Shown one piece after another: positions 35,538 through 47,427 of a stretch of DNA of 64,000 bases. The stretch's first letter is position 1, and each line of letters starts with the position of its first letter. Under the pieces are notes generated by a model. The model did not search any database. It saw only the letters and a program-made list of their open reading frames with translations, and had not been told where the DNA came from. This DNA comes from Gonatopus flavifemur (Eukaryota; Arthropoda; Insecta; Hymenoptera; Dryinidae): contig JAFFJZ010000001.1 in the NCBI GenBank assembly GCA_018340375.1, positions 50,522,001 to 50,586,000 of the forward strand, written 5' to 3'. The translations under genes were made by a program, and so were the position numbers.

Positions 35538-38392
35538 ATCTCTTTCTCTTCATTTTCCTACGCTGCATTTTTTAAACTGCTTCAACTACTTGTCATCTAT
35601 TTGTTAGGGGTTGAAAAACGTAGCGCGTCGAGAAATACCAAGGGAGAAATGACTTTTTAAATTTTACCTCTAAACACACCAACTTTCGTGTTAACATGCG
35701 AATGTAGTGAATCATTAAAATGATCTCACATTTGAAATGACTTCGTCAACCAACTGTGGATTTCATCCGAATCTAATGTAATTAGTTCCAACCGAGCGCA
35801 TTCATAATCACAAACAATTACTACTATTATTAATTCGACGGACGTGAATTGGGGAGAAAAAATACTTCAACGTCTCTGAGTAGTTTACTGCAATAGATAT
35901 ATGTGTCAATTCGCAATTATTACAACTATAAACATTTCTGAGTATTCGTCAACGGTTACGTGATCATTTCGTATGAACGTAAAGCCGACACCGTGTCTGT
36001 ACGATGCGATGTTCACGTCACGCTCGTGTTCAGCGAAATGGAATCAGCATTCAACTTCAAAATAAACTGGACGAGGCTGAATTCTGAGAGTGACTTCCTC
36101 TCTTGAGATTCTGATAAAATGAAAAAATGTCCACGCATCGATACAGTGGGAGAATATGTGCTCGTTGCAGGGTATGGAAAATTCCGTAAGTTAGCGTTAC
36201 TCCCAGCTGCGAGTGAAACATATAAAAGATGAATTTATGCCGTTTTACAGCCAAGTATTCCTTCAGTATTCCCTCTTGTGCCCACTTCAACGTTTCTCAT
36301 CTGTTTGTTTTTGACTTCAGACGAGAAGAGGAAGTACGAGATATAAAGAGCTAGCAAAGAAATGAGCTTTAAACTTAAAGCTCAAGTTTGATCCTTGTGG
36401 TCTGACGCGCGCTCGCTCGTTCGCAGACAAGATAATCCATTCGATGAGATTAAACACTATCTACGATGAGAAAATTTATCTCTGATGCATTTAACATCCC
36501 GTAGACGGTCTCCGCTTTAACTGCGATGACCCATTTTTGTTGAAAATTTCATTCCAATCGTGATTCGAAAGAACCGTGTTGGCTTATTCAATCAAAAATA
36601 CCGTAGACACTTCGTCATCGCGCTACTATCGTTCAACTTGAGTTTTGATAGGAATAAAAAATGAGCTGAATATTTGAGTCAATCAATTGGTCAATTCTTA
36701 GAGATCAATTCGGAGAGAGAGGGGGTTCAGATGTTTTATGTTCGCGCTGTGAACATTTTGTTTTGACAAAAGAAATAAAACTCTATCTGTCGCGATCAAA
36801 TATTCCTTCATATAGGATTGTGAATTTATATATTCAAAGACAACATTGGAACAAACTTCGTAATTATAAACTTCCACATTATGTTTCACGTACCACCGCA
36901 TAATGCTGCATTCGTATATTTGAAGGTTAATAGCTGAGAGGGGAACGTATATAGTTCCTGCTTGGTGAATCTGCATGATTTTTCATTCGAATTACACAAG
37001 AAGATATACGATATTCGTAGTTGTAATGATGCATTTACCTGCAGGTACGATGCGATCGAATGGCTTTGTTTGCCAAATATTTCGAGTAAAGATTTTCTTT
37101 GAGGAGAGAACAAAGATTCAAAGCACCTAACTCTACAAACTCTCTTCTCTCTTCGAAATTGAACTGAATAAATATTCAAGCACACAATTTTAGTTGGTTG
37201 CAAAGTTATCATTCACTTAGTTAATCTTCAACCCCCGCAGAAGTTGATGTTTGCTCTTCGTACTATATTATCACACGTACGAAACATCCCCTTAGAGACA
37301 GCCTCGAGCGTAGGGGTGCACTGTGTGTGAATGTGAAGAAGAAAAAAAAAGAAGTGAAGAAATTGACTCTCGGAAAGTCGTCTCTCACAATCTATTCACT
37401 AGCGAACTATTTTATAAAAGTTTTTCACTCTTCGCAACAATGGATGAATACTTGGTTGTTCAAATTTACTCGTCGTTTGGAATTTTTATCCAAGTAACCT
37501 AAGAGATTGTGCAAAAAAATATTATTGATGAGGCTCACACGTTTTGCAGTTGAGAAGTATATAATACCTGTATAGAAACTGGATTCTTTTTCCTTTTGTA
37601 AGATGAAAGGTCGATGGAATACACATACGGACGAGACTTTCTGCATTTGAAATGAAACTGAATGTTCTCCAAGAAGCTTTATACGAGAGAATGAAAATAT
37701 TCTCATTTTCTTGATTTCGTAGATCCACTCCATATGAAAGAACGAAGGTTTCAACCTTCGAACATTTGGAGCATCATAAATGTTGACCAGAACACGTAAA
37801 TTTTGCAGAGAGGAGGATAGAGTATGTGGGTGAAGGGGTAGGGGAACGATGGTATTTCACGATATGAATTTTTCAAAGGCTGCAGAGGAGAGAGAGGTCT
37901 TGCTAAGACTTATGTTATACCGAGTTAACACGATCGATAATTATAATATCTCGTGTTTATGAAGTGATCATGGAGGTTTCGAGCTTTCGCCATGACTCTT
38001 GCGCGTTGGTATCACGGATACCGATAGCTTGATTGCATTTATGAGAAGTTGATTGGATTCCTACATAATCAGATAGGATGCAATTGAACTGGGTATATCG
38101 CGTTAATCAATTGTAGATTATCGTACACAACGACGAACTTTCTGTTGGTGTTTTCAAAATTGTTACTGCTGTACGAATGCAATTATGAATGGATTAGTAC
38201 CGTTGTTTGTCACAAATGAGCTCTGGATCTGAAAGGATTTGTGATATTTTCAATCGGAGAGCGAATGAACGTGAAATATTGTTACTTTTATTCTTCGCTG
38301 TTGAAGTAACAAAGCATATGTTTTCTTTTTGATAATTTCCTAATGTTGCATTCAATTACGTTGGTTTTTTTATCGGCATTATTTTATGAGCG
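35536..38392. other. Noncoding DNA, no supported gene
   Basis: Several moderately GC-rich islands stand out from the AT background: 35940-36060 (ACACCGTGTCTGTACGATGC) and 36395-36640 (GACGCGCGCTCGCTCGTTCG, CGCGCTACTATCG). They could be conserved regulatory elements, which a single sequence cannot show. Minus frames of about 108 codons at 36886-37212 and 37425-37754 show no known domain. Confidence 0.45.
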
Positions 38393-38548
38393 TGCAGGAA
38401 CCAAGTAAAAACATCGAATATCGGACGTTCGCAGGATATTGTATCGTATTTTGGAATTTTTTCGAACATCCTCTGAATTCCATTAGTGTGCCGGTATTGG
38501 GTATCGGGATATAAATTTTCATTCCTTCCTGTGCACCACCTCGTTCAT
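38393..38548. mobile_element. Possible decayed hAT-like remnant
   Basis: The left side has GCGTGCAGGAACCAAG and the right side mirrors as GGTGCACAGGAAGGAATG. CGAATATCGG and GGTATCGGGATAT words lie inside, recalling the subterminal repeats of the element at 13892-15561. The match is loose and no target duplication was found. Confidence 0.3.
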
Positions 38549-40252
38549 TGAGAGGTCGGCTACTAGACCGTGCCACAAATCTTCCTGCCAGCTGTAAGTA
38601 ACCGCTTTGTGTTTAATGATTGAGGATCTTCTGAAAATCCTCCCTTCAAGGATAAAAAATATACTCATTAGGTATTTATTGGTGTAGAATCGAACTATAA
38701 CTCATCGAACTGGAACTGATAATCTGTGGAATATGAATTCTCTTGTTTGGGGTGTTCTTTATTTGAAACTACAACGGTAATGAAAGAATTTATCTCCAAC
38801 AACGATATTCACTTTTTTTCCGTATCACGTATTAGATTTATGATTTATCAAATCGTTCGTTGATGCAAGATTTCATATGCAGTATTGTTATCACGAGAAA
38901 GAAAATTCTCATCATTTTCCATTGTGGAGGATATTCAATTATCGTGTAGCGTAGATCTTATAACATCCCTTCTCCATTTAGAATATGGAATACATAGCGA
39001 GCATACGCGTCAAAATGATCCCTCGTACAAACACTCGGGTCGGAGATTTAGCTTGAATCCCTTACGTTTGGTGGAAGAGTCTTCCTGTTCTGTGCTATCC
39101 AACTAGGATCCTTCCACGTTGAATGGTTTGACATCCAAGATATCTCTATACGTATGGTTTTATCCTTTTCTCATAGTGATTTTATCCTTATTCTTATGTG
39201 ACAAATCTTCAGACTTACGGCATTTGATCTCATGATAAATCCTTCGATTATATTTACGTGTATTTTTTGCTCATTCTTCTACACAGAGAGAAAATTGATG
39301 TTATCATCCATTCTGATAATCTAGAACTATCACGATGGTAAACTTCACTTCGTCAGAAATTGTCGAAGTTTGTTCAAGAAAACTAACAAAGACGATGTTT
39401 GAAATCAAGATAGGGGCAATATTATTTACGAACAACGATTGCTCTAGAAATCGGAGAGAGAACAATATCTTTCACCATCAGTGAGAAAAAAATTATCCAT
39501 TTTCAATTCATTACAGAAAAATCCAAATCTAGAACTTAATGTAACAAGTACCTCAGAACCTTAGTTAACTTCTTCTCAAAGCACTCAAACGAGAGTTGAG
39601 AGCGATAAAAAAAAGTAATTGGAATCAATGTAACGGTTTCTGAGTATCAAAAACTCAGCAAATAGATGCCATAATTCAATTTGCAATGATGAGGATCGAA
39701 AGAAGAAAAACTTTCATTATCCGTACTAATCCAGACCTATAAAATACCTGTCAAGTTGTTTTGTTTCAACACTTTTCAGGATGTATCTACGTGATCGGTG
39801 CACGTAAGTGAATAAGTTTGTGAACTCAATGAAGAAAAACAAACTTTTACCTTCTTCTCTCCCATTACCTTCATTTATCCTCAAAGTCGCTTGCTTTCGT
39901 ACGATGAATAAAAAGTAAAAACATTCTTGAATATTCCAAGTTTTTCTTCAAGTGGAATTTGATTTGTTATTATAAATTTCTATAGAATCAACTTTTATTG
40001 AACATGTATCTCTTCCTCGATCTATGAAGCTCACAAGGATATACTTCCAATCAGTAGTATGAGAAAGTTGTAAATAAACTTGTAATGAGTTTTGCTACAA
40101 TATACGTGACTGATTGCGTGTGACGAGCGCAGAGGTATCAGAATAGAGAGGGCAAGGATGAGGATTTTATTTCTTATGAATGGAATTGTCTTTTCACTTA
40201 TAATCAATAAATAATATAACTTTGTATGAAAATTTCTTACAGTGCAGAGATA
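38549..40252. other. Noncoding DNA, no supported gene
   Basis: AT-rich sequence. A solo CACAGAGAGAAAATTG preceded by TA at 39282 recalls the terminal motif of the CACTGAG family, but no partner is seen. Confidence 0.5.
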
Positions 40253-40490
40253 CACGGAGAAAATCCTACACTAGTGATTACTGTGGTCCACACGACTGGC
40301 TCGTGTTATGCAAAAAAATCATTTCAGCACTACTGGTTACTGTAGTAACACGAATCAGTCGTGTCTTCGCAGTAGGGAGTCGTTTTCCTGCACTATTTTC
40401 TACTGTGAAGACACGCTGATCCGTGTTACCGCAGTAACCAGTAGTGTTTAAATGATTTTTTTGCATAACACGAGCCAGTCTTTCTCCGTG
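40253..40490. mobile_element. CACGGAG-type hairpin element with TA duplication
   Basis: The ends are CACGGAGAAAATCCTAC and, mirrored, CACGGAGAAAGACTGG. TA stands at 40251-40252 and again at 40491-40492. The arms are nearly perfect over about 50 bp (CTGGCTCGTGTTATGCAAAA, then AAATCATTT, then CACTACTGGTTACTG) and the centre holds further dyads (AGTCGTGTCTTCGCAGTA against TACTGTGAAGACACG). The whole 238 bp folds as one foldback. A 20-base block in the right arm (40430-40449) is identical to 54786-54805 in another element. Confidence 0.88.
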
Positions 40491-40499
40491 TAGAAACAG

Positions 40500-41010
40500 C
40501 AAGAGTCGCGTGGCACGTGCCGTAGTAGGTAACCCCGGTAATGTGCAGACCACGCCTTACACACGAGGTTCAGGCCTAACAAAGCAAACACTGAATCCCT
40601 ATAGAGTTCATACTTCCATCGGAATATATCAAAGAGTGTTTGACCACTCCGGTAGAGTGCAATTTTGGATCGAACGCTTGAACAACTTGGAACATCACTT
40701 CACTGGAGGAATTCAGAGTACTGGTCCATAACCGCGTCCTCCCCATTTTCAATACATTAGTGAGAATTCCGTGATATTCCAAAATTCCTTGACAGCACCT
40801 AGACTTCGGAGGGCATTCCCCAGAGCGAAAGATTGGGTTAGAAAGAGGGTGAGGACAGAGTATTCTTCTTTCTCCAGAGTTGAGTCACTACTAAGGGAAG
40901 AGGGTAATCAAAAATTGCTATTGCTTCCTGTGCCAAATAGTCACGAGGAAACAATCCATCCTGAAGAATCCTGGAATCGAGAACCTAGAGATACTCAAGG
41001 GATACAGTAA
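40500..41010. other. GC-balanced block of unknown origin
   Basis: Base composition is clearly less AT-rich than the surroundings, and both strands hold frames of 68-79 codons with ordinary amino-acid use (plus 40510-40731 and 40771-41010, minus 40576-40782). No domain is recognised, and a stop separates the two plus frames. It abuts a hairpin element by about ten bases. It might be a degenerate transposon segment, a long terminal repeat fragment or an untranslated exon. I cannot choose among these. Confidence 0.3.
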
Positions 41011-41293
41011 TCAACGGTGAATAGATATATACTGCCAAAGACCGTTGAAAAATCGCAACGTCACAAAGTGAATTAAATTTATATAAACAGATTCTTGTAT
41101 CGGTTTTCACAAATCAAATTGATACAGATTTTATAGGATCACGTGTGACTCGTTCGCTTTGTATTATGCAGCAATGAAAATGACCCTGATACTCGCTGAT
41201 GAAAGCTTTTCCTCTTGCTTATCTATTGATGCATGATGAGTCGAATAATATTCCTTCCTACCTATCATCGAACATGATTTTTAAATAAATTAA

Positions 41294-41769
41294 GAGGGTC
41301 AATACAATTGGACAGGCCAAAAAGGCGCATGCAAAAAATTGTTTTTTTATTATGCAGTTTTTATTCGATTGCAATGAAACTTTGTAGGTCTATTAATACA
41401 ATTTTTTTGGTATTTTGAATAAAAAAAATAGCGGCTGTAGGATGGCTTGAAGATAACTCATTAAAACAATCGGCGGGCAAGCTGGAGGTCACAATTTTTA
41501 TCTGGAAACATTCTACCAAGGAAAGTTTTGTGAAAAATAGCCACAGTTTGTCGGTAAAACTGAATAAAATGCAAAATCAAAAAAATTTGACGATTTTGTG
41601 GAAAGTTTGCCATTTTGTGATTGGAAATTATCAAAAAATTTATTTATATACTTCGATATTGTATCAATCGACCCAAAAAGTTTCATTGTAATTGAATGAA
41701 AACTTCATAGTAAAAAGAACGATTTTTTGTATGCGCCTTTTTGGCTTGTCTAATTATATTGACCCCCTC
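41294..41769. mobile_element. Long-terminal-inverted-repeat element, 476 bp
   Basis: The ends are GAGGGTCAATACAATTGGAC and, mirrored, GAGGGGGTCAATATAATTAG. The arms continue with CCAAAAAGGCGCATRCAAAA and AAGTTTTYATTC, then CAATGAAACTTTKTRGGTC, over about 130 bp each. The centre holds CGGCGGGCAAGCTGGAGGTC. A target duplication is not clear because both flanks are AATAAA-rich. There is no coding capacity. It is the only copy in the window. Confidence 0.82.
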
Positions 41770-43907
41770 AATAAAATTATTCATGTGATTTTTGTTCTTT
41801 TAAAAAGATCATGGAATGTATCCAGATCTATGAAAGAAGAGATAGATTATTTCATGATGATTTATCCTCAGTATGATGATACACCAAACGTGCAATTCCA
41901 AACACAAAGCTCATTACCATGACTCGAAGCTATTATTTCGTGTTTTTCTTTCTCACTTCTTCCCGTATTGGATACACGATACAAAACAAGCTCAAAAAGA
42001 AAGCGACTTGCGAAAATAACGGCTTTTCTCTTTCCTTTTTCACACTTCCCTCAGACACGGTACCAGGCTACCAATGTACGTGCTTGGAAAGTCTTCATCA
42101 GACGAACTCGATGCTTGTTTCGTTTTTCTGGAATCCCATAAGAAAAGTTCCTGCTTTTCAATGTTTACATTCGTTGCCGCAAAATGAATGGGATATATAT
42201 TTCTCTCTTTGTAATTTTGCTTACCTATTATTTAAACGGTATTATCAGCACGCCAACATCTTTCATATCCTTTTTTTTACTGTAATTCGTTAACTCTGTT
42301 TTGTGGAAACAGTGAGATCAATACATTCACGTCGGATAAGAAAATGAATTTGTGAATTTTATTGAATTATATAAAATTCAGATACAATCTTAATTTATTG
42401 AATTTCAGATCCAATTCAAGTACATCTTCTGTGATATTTTCTGTCTCGTTATGAATAAGGAAATCGAATTGAATGGCTGTCCTGTATCTTGAATCTTTGT
42501 AGGAAATTTATGGATGATGAGTAATGAATTCTGACGTTTATAGACGATCCGTCTGTTGTTCGACGGCTTTCAGTGGCAGTTATTTGCATCGACAGGAAAT
42601 CGTTGAAGCGCTGAATTCAGATTTAACAGCACGAACACCGTCGAAAATAGGTCTCCGAGGTTGGGATTGACTTTATGGGAGGAGGGTATGGTGGGTCGAA
42701 AAAGTATCTTCGTATGTGAACATCTATTTGGTTGTATGAAAATTGCATGTTATAGAGAGGTTTTTATGTAATTCACATGTGATTTTTTTTCAAACAGTAC
42801 TTTCATGATTAATAGTTGATATATCATTCAATATATAGAGTTTTGAAAATTTATCCACTCAGGTATTTTTGAATTCTTTGAAATATTTCTTCGGAGATAC
42901 GAATTGACAAAATTTCAAAATTATATATAATTTATACATAATTTGATACAGTTTATATAGGAATGATATATATAATTATATATAAATTGTATATAATTTT
43001 GACAATTTTCCCACTGAAGTAGTGATGCATAAAAAGTATCGAATTTTCATTGGAATATATACAAATTTTATATTTTTTATATAAGAAAATATCGATCTTT
43101 TTCGAACATGGAGGTCTTCAAAATCAGTGCTTCCTCCGTCCGTTTTTATATCATATTCATCATCCATGTAATAAACATACATGTTCTATATATTTCATAT
43201 ATAAATACCTTCTTTCATTCCACTTTCTTCTTCAGTTTTATATTCACGATTTATAATTCCTAAAAAAAAGGGTTATATTAATTTGCTTTGAGTACGAATA
43301 TATGAAATTGTATCAAGATTAGTTCATTGTAAATTCATTCTATAGTGAACGAGTCGAGTAGAGGGTGATGTTCACATTATTCGCCAATTCAAGGACACTT
43401 ATACCTGTCTACAGAGTTGTGCTTGAGACCATGTCTAGTCCAAGCTCATAAGCTCATACATGAAGTTGGACCGACTGTGGCTTTACATACTCAATCCTGT
43501 GTGGAACTCTTTACTCAATGTTAAGACCACATTATGTCAGAAAGCAAAAAAAACTTTGTAATTCGGATCATAAAAGTATATGTCGCTCACAATTCGCAAA
43601 TAATCTGAACTTTCATCATGAATCAATTGTAACTATGAATTAATATAATTATTCCCGCATTTACCGCTTGAAGTGCATTAAGACGAGTGATTGAGGATTG
43701 AATTACCTTGAAAAAGAGTATTTTCCATAGAAGTGTGCACAGGAAATTCAAATGAATTTCATAGAATTGAACTGCACTTCAAAGAATTTTTTGTGTCCAG
43801 CAAATTCTCTTTTCCTTTCGTTTTCTCAGTAACGCTCATCTTTATGCTCAATATTGTTTACTCATTTGCCAGTTAATTCATTCGATTTCACATCCTTGAC
43901 GAAGTTA
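41770..43907. other. Noncoding DNA, no supported gene
   Basis: A 124-codon plus frame (41919-42293) has no domain or splice context. The block 42535-42700 is GC-richer (GACGATCCGTCTGTTGTTCG, CACCGTCGAAAATAGGTC) and may be a conserved noncoding element. A TA-rich patch of ATATAATTTATA words lies at 42900-43010. Confidence 0.45.
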
Positions 43908-44006
43908 CACTGGGGAAATAATTTTTTTGGGACGAAGAAGGCTTATTGATTATAAACAAACCATCTTATTTGATTGAAATAAATTTGGAATACTTTTTTC
44001 TGAGTG
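43908..44006. mobile_element. CACTGAG-type deletion derivative, 99 bp
   Basis: The left end is CACTGGGGAAATAATTTTTT and the mirrored right end is CACTCAGAAAAAAGTATTCC. TA is present on both sides (43906-43907 and 44007-44008). The inside segment TATAAACAAACCATCTTATT and TTGATTGAAATAAAT matches the right part of the 378-bp copy at 45154-45531, so it appears to be an internally deleted relative. Confidence 0.72.
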
Positions 44007-44343
44007 TAGGAATAAAGAAAAGAGTGTGAGATTGTAACCTGTAATCATGCGCTGGCAGTGCATCTGTCGCTGAATAATCACCCTTCGAGTCCTCTTCGCT
44101 GACCGGTTCTACGATTCCTAGTGAGAGAACGTTGTTCACAGACCATCAGATGACAAAATATTTCAATGCGTTACATTGGAAAACATGATTTGTTTCGGCA
44201 ACAAGATTTTGTTTATCATAACAAATTGTTCTAATTATAGTAACGAAACTGTGAGATTCGTGACATTTTCTGAACATTTTTTTTTAGTGTTATGCGAATG
44301 CGTGATAAGTTCTGTAAAGAAATTTTCTATATTTTTTCAACAC
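44007..44343. other. Noncoding DNA
   Basis: AT-rich spacer between two mobile elements. Nothing was noted apart from a small GC-richer stretch at 44040-44110. Confidence 0.5.
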
Positions 44344-44851
44344 CCCATCAATCACACACACGTTATTTCAACGTTGAAATATCGTTGCGCTGTCGAATGG
44401 ATGTCCAGGAGTGACGTTTTGATAACGTATTATCCAAAGTGATAGTCAAACATCGCCATCAAACGACATCCTAAAGAAAAAAAGTGCGTGAGACGTGTGT
44501 ATGAAACCTTCTGTGCTTGGACTTCAATTCGAGATATCCTGCGGAAAATGTCTACCAAACCGGACATTGAATAAAAACTCTAGCAAGAAGCCAGTTGATG
44601 AATAATATGGCTTCATTTCGGATATTCCCCTTCTCAAATTTCCTTGATATTGATGGAAAATTTCAAAAATAATTTGATTTAATCCACGTTTCAAAACCAT
44701 TATTTCGATGGGTCACTATTGGTTTTTTAAACCACTCTTCTTGAAAATATTTAACCTATCACGTTAAATCAACGGAAGAATATTACTCATTGACAACGCA
44801 CGGTTATTGACTATTCTTGATGTTTATTGAAATTGATATGTGTTCATTGGG
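44344..44851. mobile_element. CCCARTAAACACAC-family element, copy 2
   Basis: The left end CCCATCAATCACACACACGT plus TATTTCAACGTTGAAA corresponds to the right end of the element at 18477-19119. The mirrored right end (CCCAATGAACACATATCAAT, then AGTCAATAACCGTGCGTTG) corresponds to its left end. The copy therefore lies in inverted orientation and is shorter (508 bp) because internal sequence differs or is lost. There is no coding capacity. Confidence 0.72.
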
Positions 44852-45153
44852 AATCAATGTATTCTGAGATTTTCCATCATTCCTTATTAGAAAATTATTT
44901 TCCAGAATGTCTAAAGATTCTGTCTAAGAATCTTTAACGAATTTTCAATCGAAATATGAAAAATGAAATGAATTGATTCAATTTTTATGGTATAACATTC
45001 TTGTTCCACAACATTCATATACAGTGTATAGAATATGTTTCACTTATTGACTTGATAATTTCATGGATGTTAAGTTTGTTGTTCACTAGACAATTAATCT
45101 GGAAAAAAGCGATGTCAGATTTAACACAGAATTAACACCACACGGATTCTATA
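44852..45153. other. Noncoding DNA
   Basis: AT-rich spacer between two mobile elements, with no further signal. Confidence 0.5.
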
Positions 45154-45531
45154 CACTGAGAAAAAGGTTTTTTTCTGACAAATCAACGCATTTGGTTGTA
45201 CATTTTCAAGAGGTATTGTTTCATACAAATGAGGCTGATTCATTATGACCGAACATCGCGTTGAATCAAGAAATTCATATTTATCAACTGTAACTGGATC
45301 ATTCATTTGATCCAAGCTGATCGAAATTGATTCAAATGAATATGACTTGTTATCAAATTTAGATTTCTCATATCATAATCAGTATGGAGTTGACACAAAG
45401 AAATATGTGCTGTGTTTATTAACTATGTGATGAAATCAATATCAATGAGAATTTGTTTGGCCGTATCCAACTATACGATTGATTCACTATAAACAAATCT
45501 TATTTGATTGAACGAATCCTTTTTCTCAGTG
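45154..45531. mobile_element. CACTGAG-type element, 378 bp, TA duplication
   Basis: The ends CACTGAGAAAAAGGTTTTTT and CACTGAGAAAAAGGATTCGT (mirrored) are flanked by TA at 45152-45153 and 45532-45533. Unlike the hairpin copies, only the first 15 or so bases are strongly inverted. The interior is AT-rich with GATTGAAT and ATTCATTTGATC words. It may stand closer to a full-length parent in structure than the foldback copies do. Confidence 0.82.
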
Positions 45532-45608
45532 TAGAAGTCCATCCCAAAATCGGTGTCAAAATAACAACAAACAGTGTTACAACAACACTTAATGGTGTGA
45601 GAATGACA

Positions 45609-45904
45609 CACGGAGAAAAAGGAATAGTTGTAGCAATTACTTGAATGGTCGATTTTCGACCATTTATCTAAATAGTTGCTGCAACTGCTTAGTAGTCAGG
45701 GCAAGTATCACGTTAGCTGCCTCAACTAACTGGAATCCTTCGTGAGTTGCCAGGTATTTACGTTAGTTAGTGCAACTATCGAGTTAGTTGAGGCAGCTAA
45801 CGTGATACTTGTCCTGACTACTAAGCAGTTGCAGCAACTATTTAAGTAGATGGTCGAAAATCAACTATTTAAGTAGTTGCTGCAACTATTCCTTTTTCTC
45901 CGTG
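45609..45904. mobile_element. CACGGAG-type hairpin element, 296 bp, CA duplication
   Basis: The ends CACGGAGAAAAAGGAATAGT are near-identical inverted copies, flanked by CA at 45607-45608 and 45905-45906. The arms extend almost the whole length: GTTGYWGCAA, GGTCGATTTTCGACCAT, GTTGCTGCAACTGCTTAGTA, CACGTTAGCTGCCTCAACTA, with a centre near 45750. Short inner dyads are nested in each arm (GGTCGATTTTCGACC and AGTTGCTGCAACT). A sister copy of the same type follows 119 bases later. Confidence 0.92.
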
Positions 45905-46023
45905 CACCGCATGGTGTTGAAGAAAACACTATCCAGTGTGAGTTTCTGGTAACATCGCCAATTGTTTACAATCTACGTTCAAAATAAAGAATGTTTGTTA
46001 TTTTGGGAAATCTTTCAATCCTG

Positions 46024-46288
46024 CACGAAACAAAAAAATAGTTGCAGCAACTATTTAAATAGTCGATTTTCGACCATCCACTTGAGCAGTTGCTGTAGCT
46101 ACTCAGTAGCCAGGACAAGTAACACGTTAGCTGTCTCAACTAATTCAAAATACCTCAGGTATTTACGTTAGTTAGTGCAACTATCGAGTTACTTGTCCTG
46201 ACTACTAAGTAGCTACAGCAACTAATTAAGTGGATGATCGAAAATCGACTATTTAAGTAGTTGCCGCAACTATTTCTTTTTTTCCGTG
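46024..46288. mobile_element. CACGGAG-type hairpin element, 265 bp, TG duplication
   Basis: The left end is CACGAAACAAAAAAATAGTT and the mirrored right end is CACGGAAAAAAAGAAATAGT, with TG at 46022-46023 and 46289-46290. The body carries the same blocks as 45609-45904 (GTCGATTTTCGACCAT, AGTAGCCAGGACAAGTAACA, CGTTAGCTGTCTCAACTAA, TTACGTTAGTTAGTGCAACT) but with more changes and a shorter centre. It is in the same orientation as its neighbour. Confidence 0.9.
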
Positions 46289-46982
46289 TGCCTACTTTCA
46301 ATTCCACACCCCGACACATCAAAATCGATTTGCTTTTATCTTCTCTTGGACACATTTTCATTCCTTTCATCGATTCCTCGATACTGTCAGTGTTCATAAA
46401 AACTTACGTGAAACTAATATGTGAATTCCTCCTGGATTATAACTTTCTCAGAACGTATGAGGTTTTTTCGTAATACACCGTTGAAGAAAATTGAATGAAA
46501 AGTGATGTGCTCGGAGAAGATTATAAGGAACTTCCTTTGACTTTGATAACGAATTTCTCCTCCTATTCGTGAGGGAATGTTTTCACCTACTTCGTGACAC
46601 TTCCTGCTGTTTTGACATCCCATACAATGTGGAGGGAACAAAGTTTTTCCATGAATATTGATTCGATACTATCTCATTCTTCGATAAGTATTTACACTGA
46701 AAGGGACATTTTTTCAGGACTAGTGAATTCTCTTCGGTGCTGGTATAAATGAAAGATGGCTTGTATTTGTTGAGCGTTTATGCACACGGAGAAGAATCTA
46801 TAGCTAAATTTACTATGGGACGTTGTAACCGAGGAACAGACTAAACTTACGATGAAATTCACTATGACGAGACAATTATATTTTACAGTAAATGCCATTG
46901 GAAAGTCAGTCTGTTCCTATTCAACAATAATCAAATAGTCAAAGAATGATATCTACAACACTTTTATTATTTCATGAATATG
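46289..46982. other. Noncoding DNA with solo terminus
   Basis: No gene is supported. A solo CACGGAGAAGAATCTATAGC at 46785, preceded by CA, looks like the left end of another CACGGAG-type copy, but no mirrored right end could be found. CACTGAAAGGGACATTTTTT at 46695, preceded by TA, may be an end of a related family. Confidence 0.45.
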
Positions 46983-47043
46983 ATGGCAGGATGGGGCCCA
47001 TGCTGTGCCGGGGTGGACCCCATGGTACATACATGCTAGGGCA
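46983..47043. repeat. Possible piggyBac-like subterminal dyads
   Basis: On the minus strand the segment reads CCCTAGCATGTATGTACCAT, then GGGGTCCACCCC, then a second dyad-like CATGGGCCCCATCCTGCC. A CCCTA start followed by GGGGTC..ACCCC recalls the ends of the two piggyBac-like elements above. The TTAA is missing and no partner end is visible, so this is tentative. Confidence 0.3.
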
Positions 47044-47119
47044 TGTGAGAAAATACACAAAAATTCGATAAGTCGTTCAAAAAAAAAAAAAATCTTGACC
47101 TTCGATTCTTATGTGAGAA

Positions 47120-47420
47120 AATCTATTGGAAATTCAATAAATCCTTTCGGCGAGGATAGGGCTTATAAAATCCCCATGTGGAAATGGAAGAAATTGATTA
47201 ATGGCCTGGCACTGGGAAGGTTATATTTGCCAAACTTCGACAGGAACGATTGTTTGTATCCAGGGTCAATATTCTTTTCCAATTGGCACGACCCATTCGA
47301 CGAATCCCAAACGGTACTGGTTTGAGTGGACAGATAGTCTTGAGCTAGTATTGAATCGACACTGTTTGAACGAGGTTGGAATACCAGAGTTGGACTACAG
47401 TACTGACACAGTTGTGAATG
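47120..47420. other. GC-balanced block of unknown origin
   Basis: Two overlapping plus frames (47005-47325 and 47201-47449) cover a stretch of ordinary composition, including WKWKKLINGLALGRLYLPNF in one and YWFEWTDSLELVLNRH in the other. No domain is recognised, and the frames conflict. It ends at the left edge of a CACTGAG-type element. It may be a decayed coding fragment of a mobile element. Confidence 0.25.
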
Positions 47421-47427
47421 CCATACA

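Noticed and set aside
41919..42293. 124-codon plus frame
   Set aside because: Phenylalanine- and leucine-rich as expected for T-rich DNA, with no domain or splice sites.
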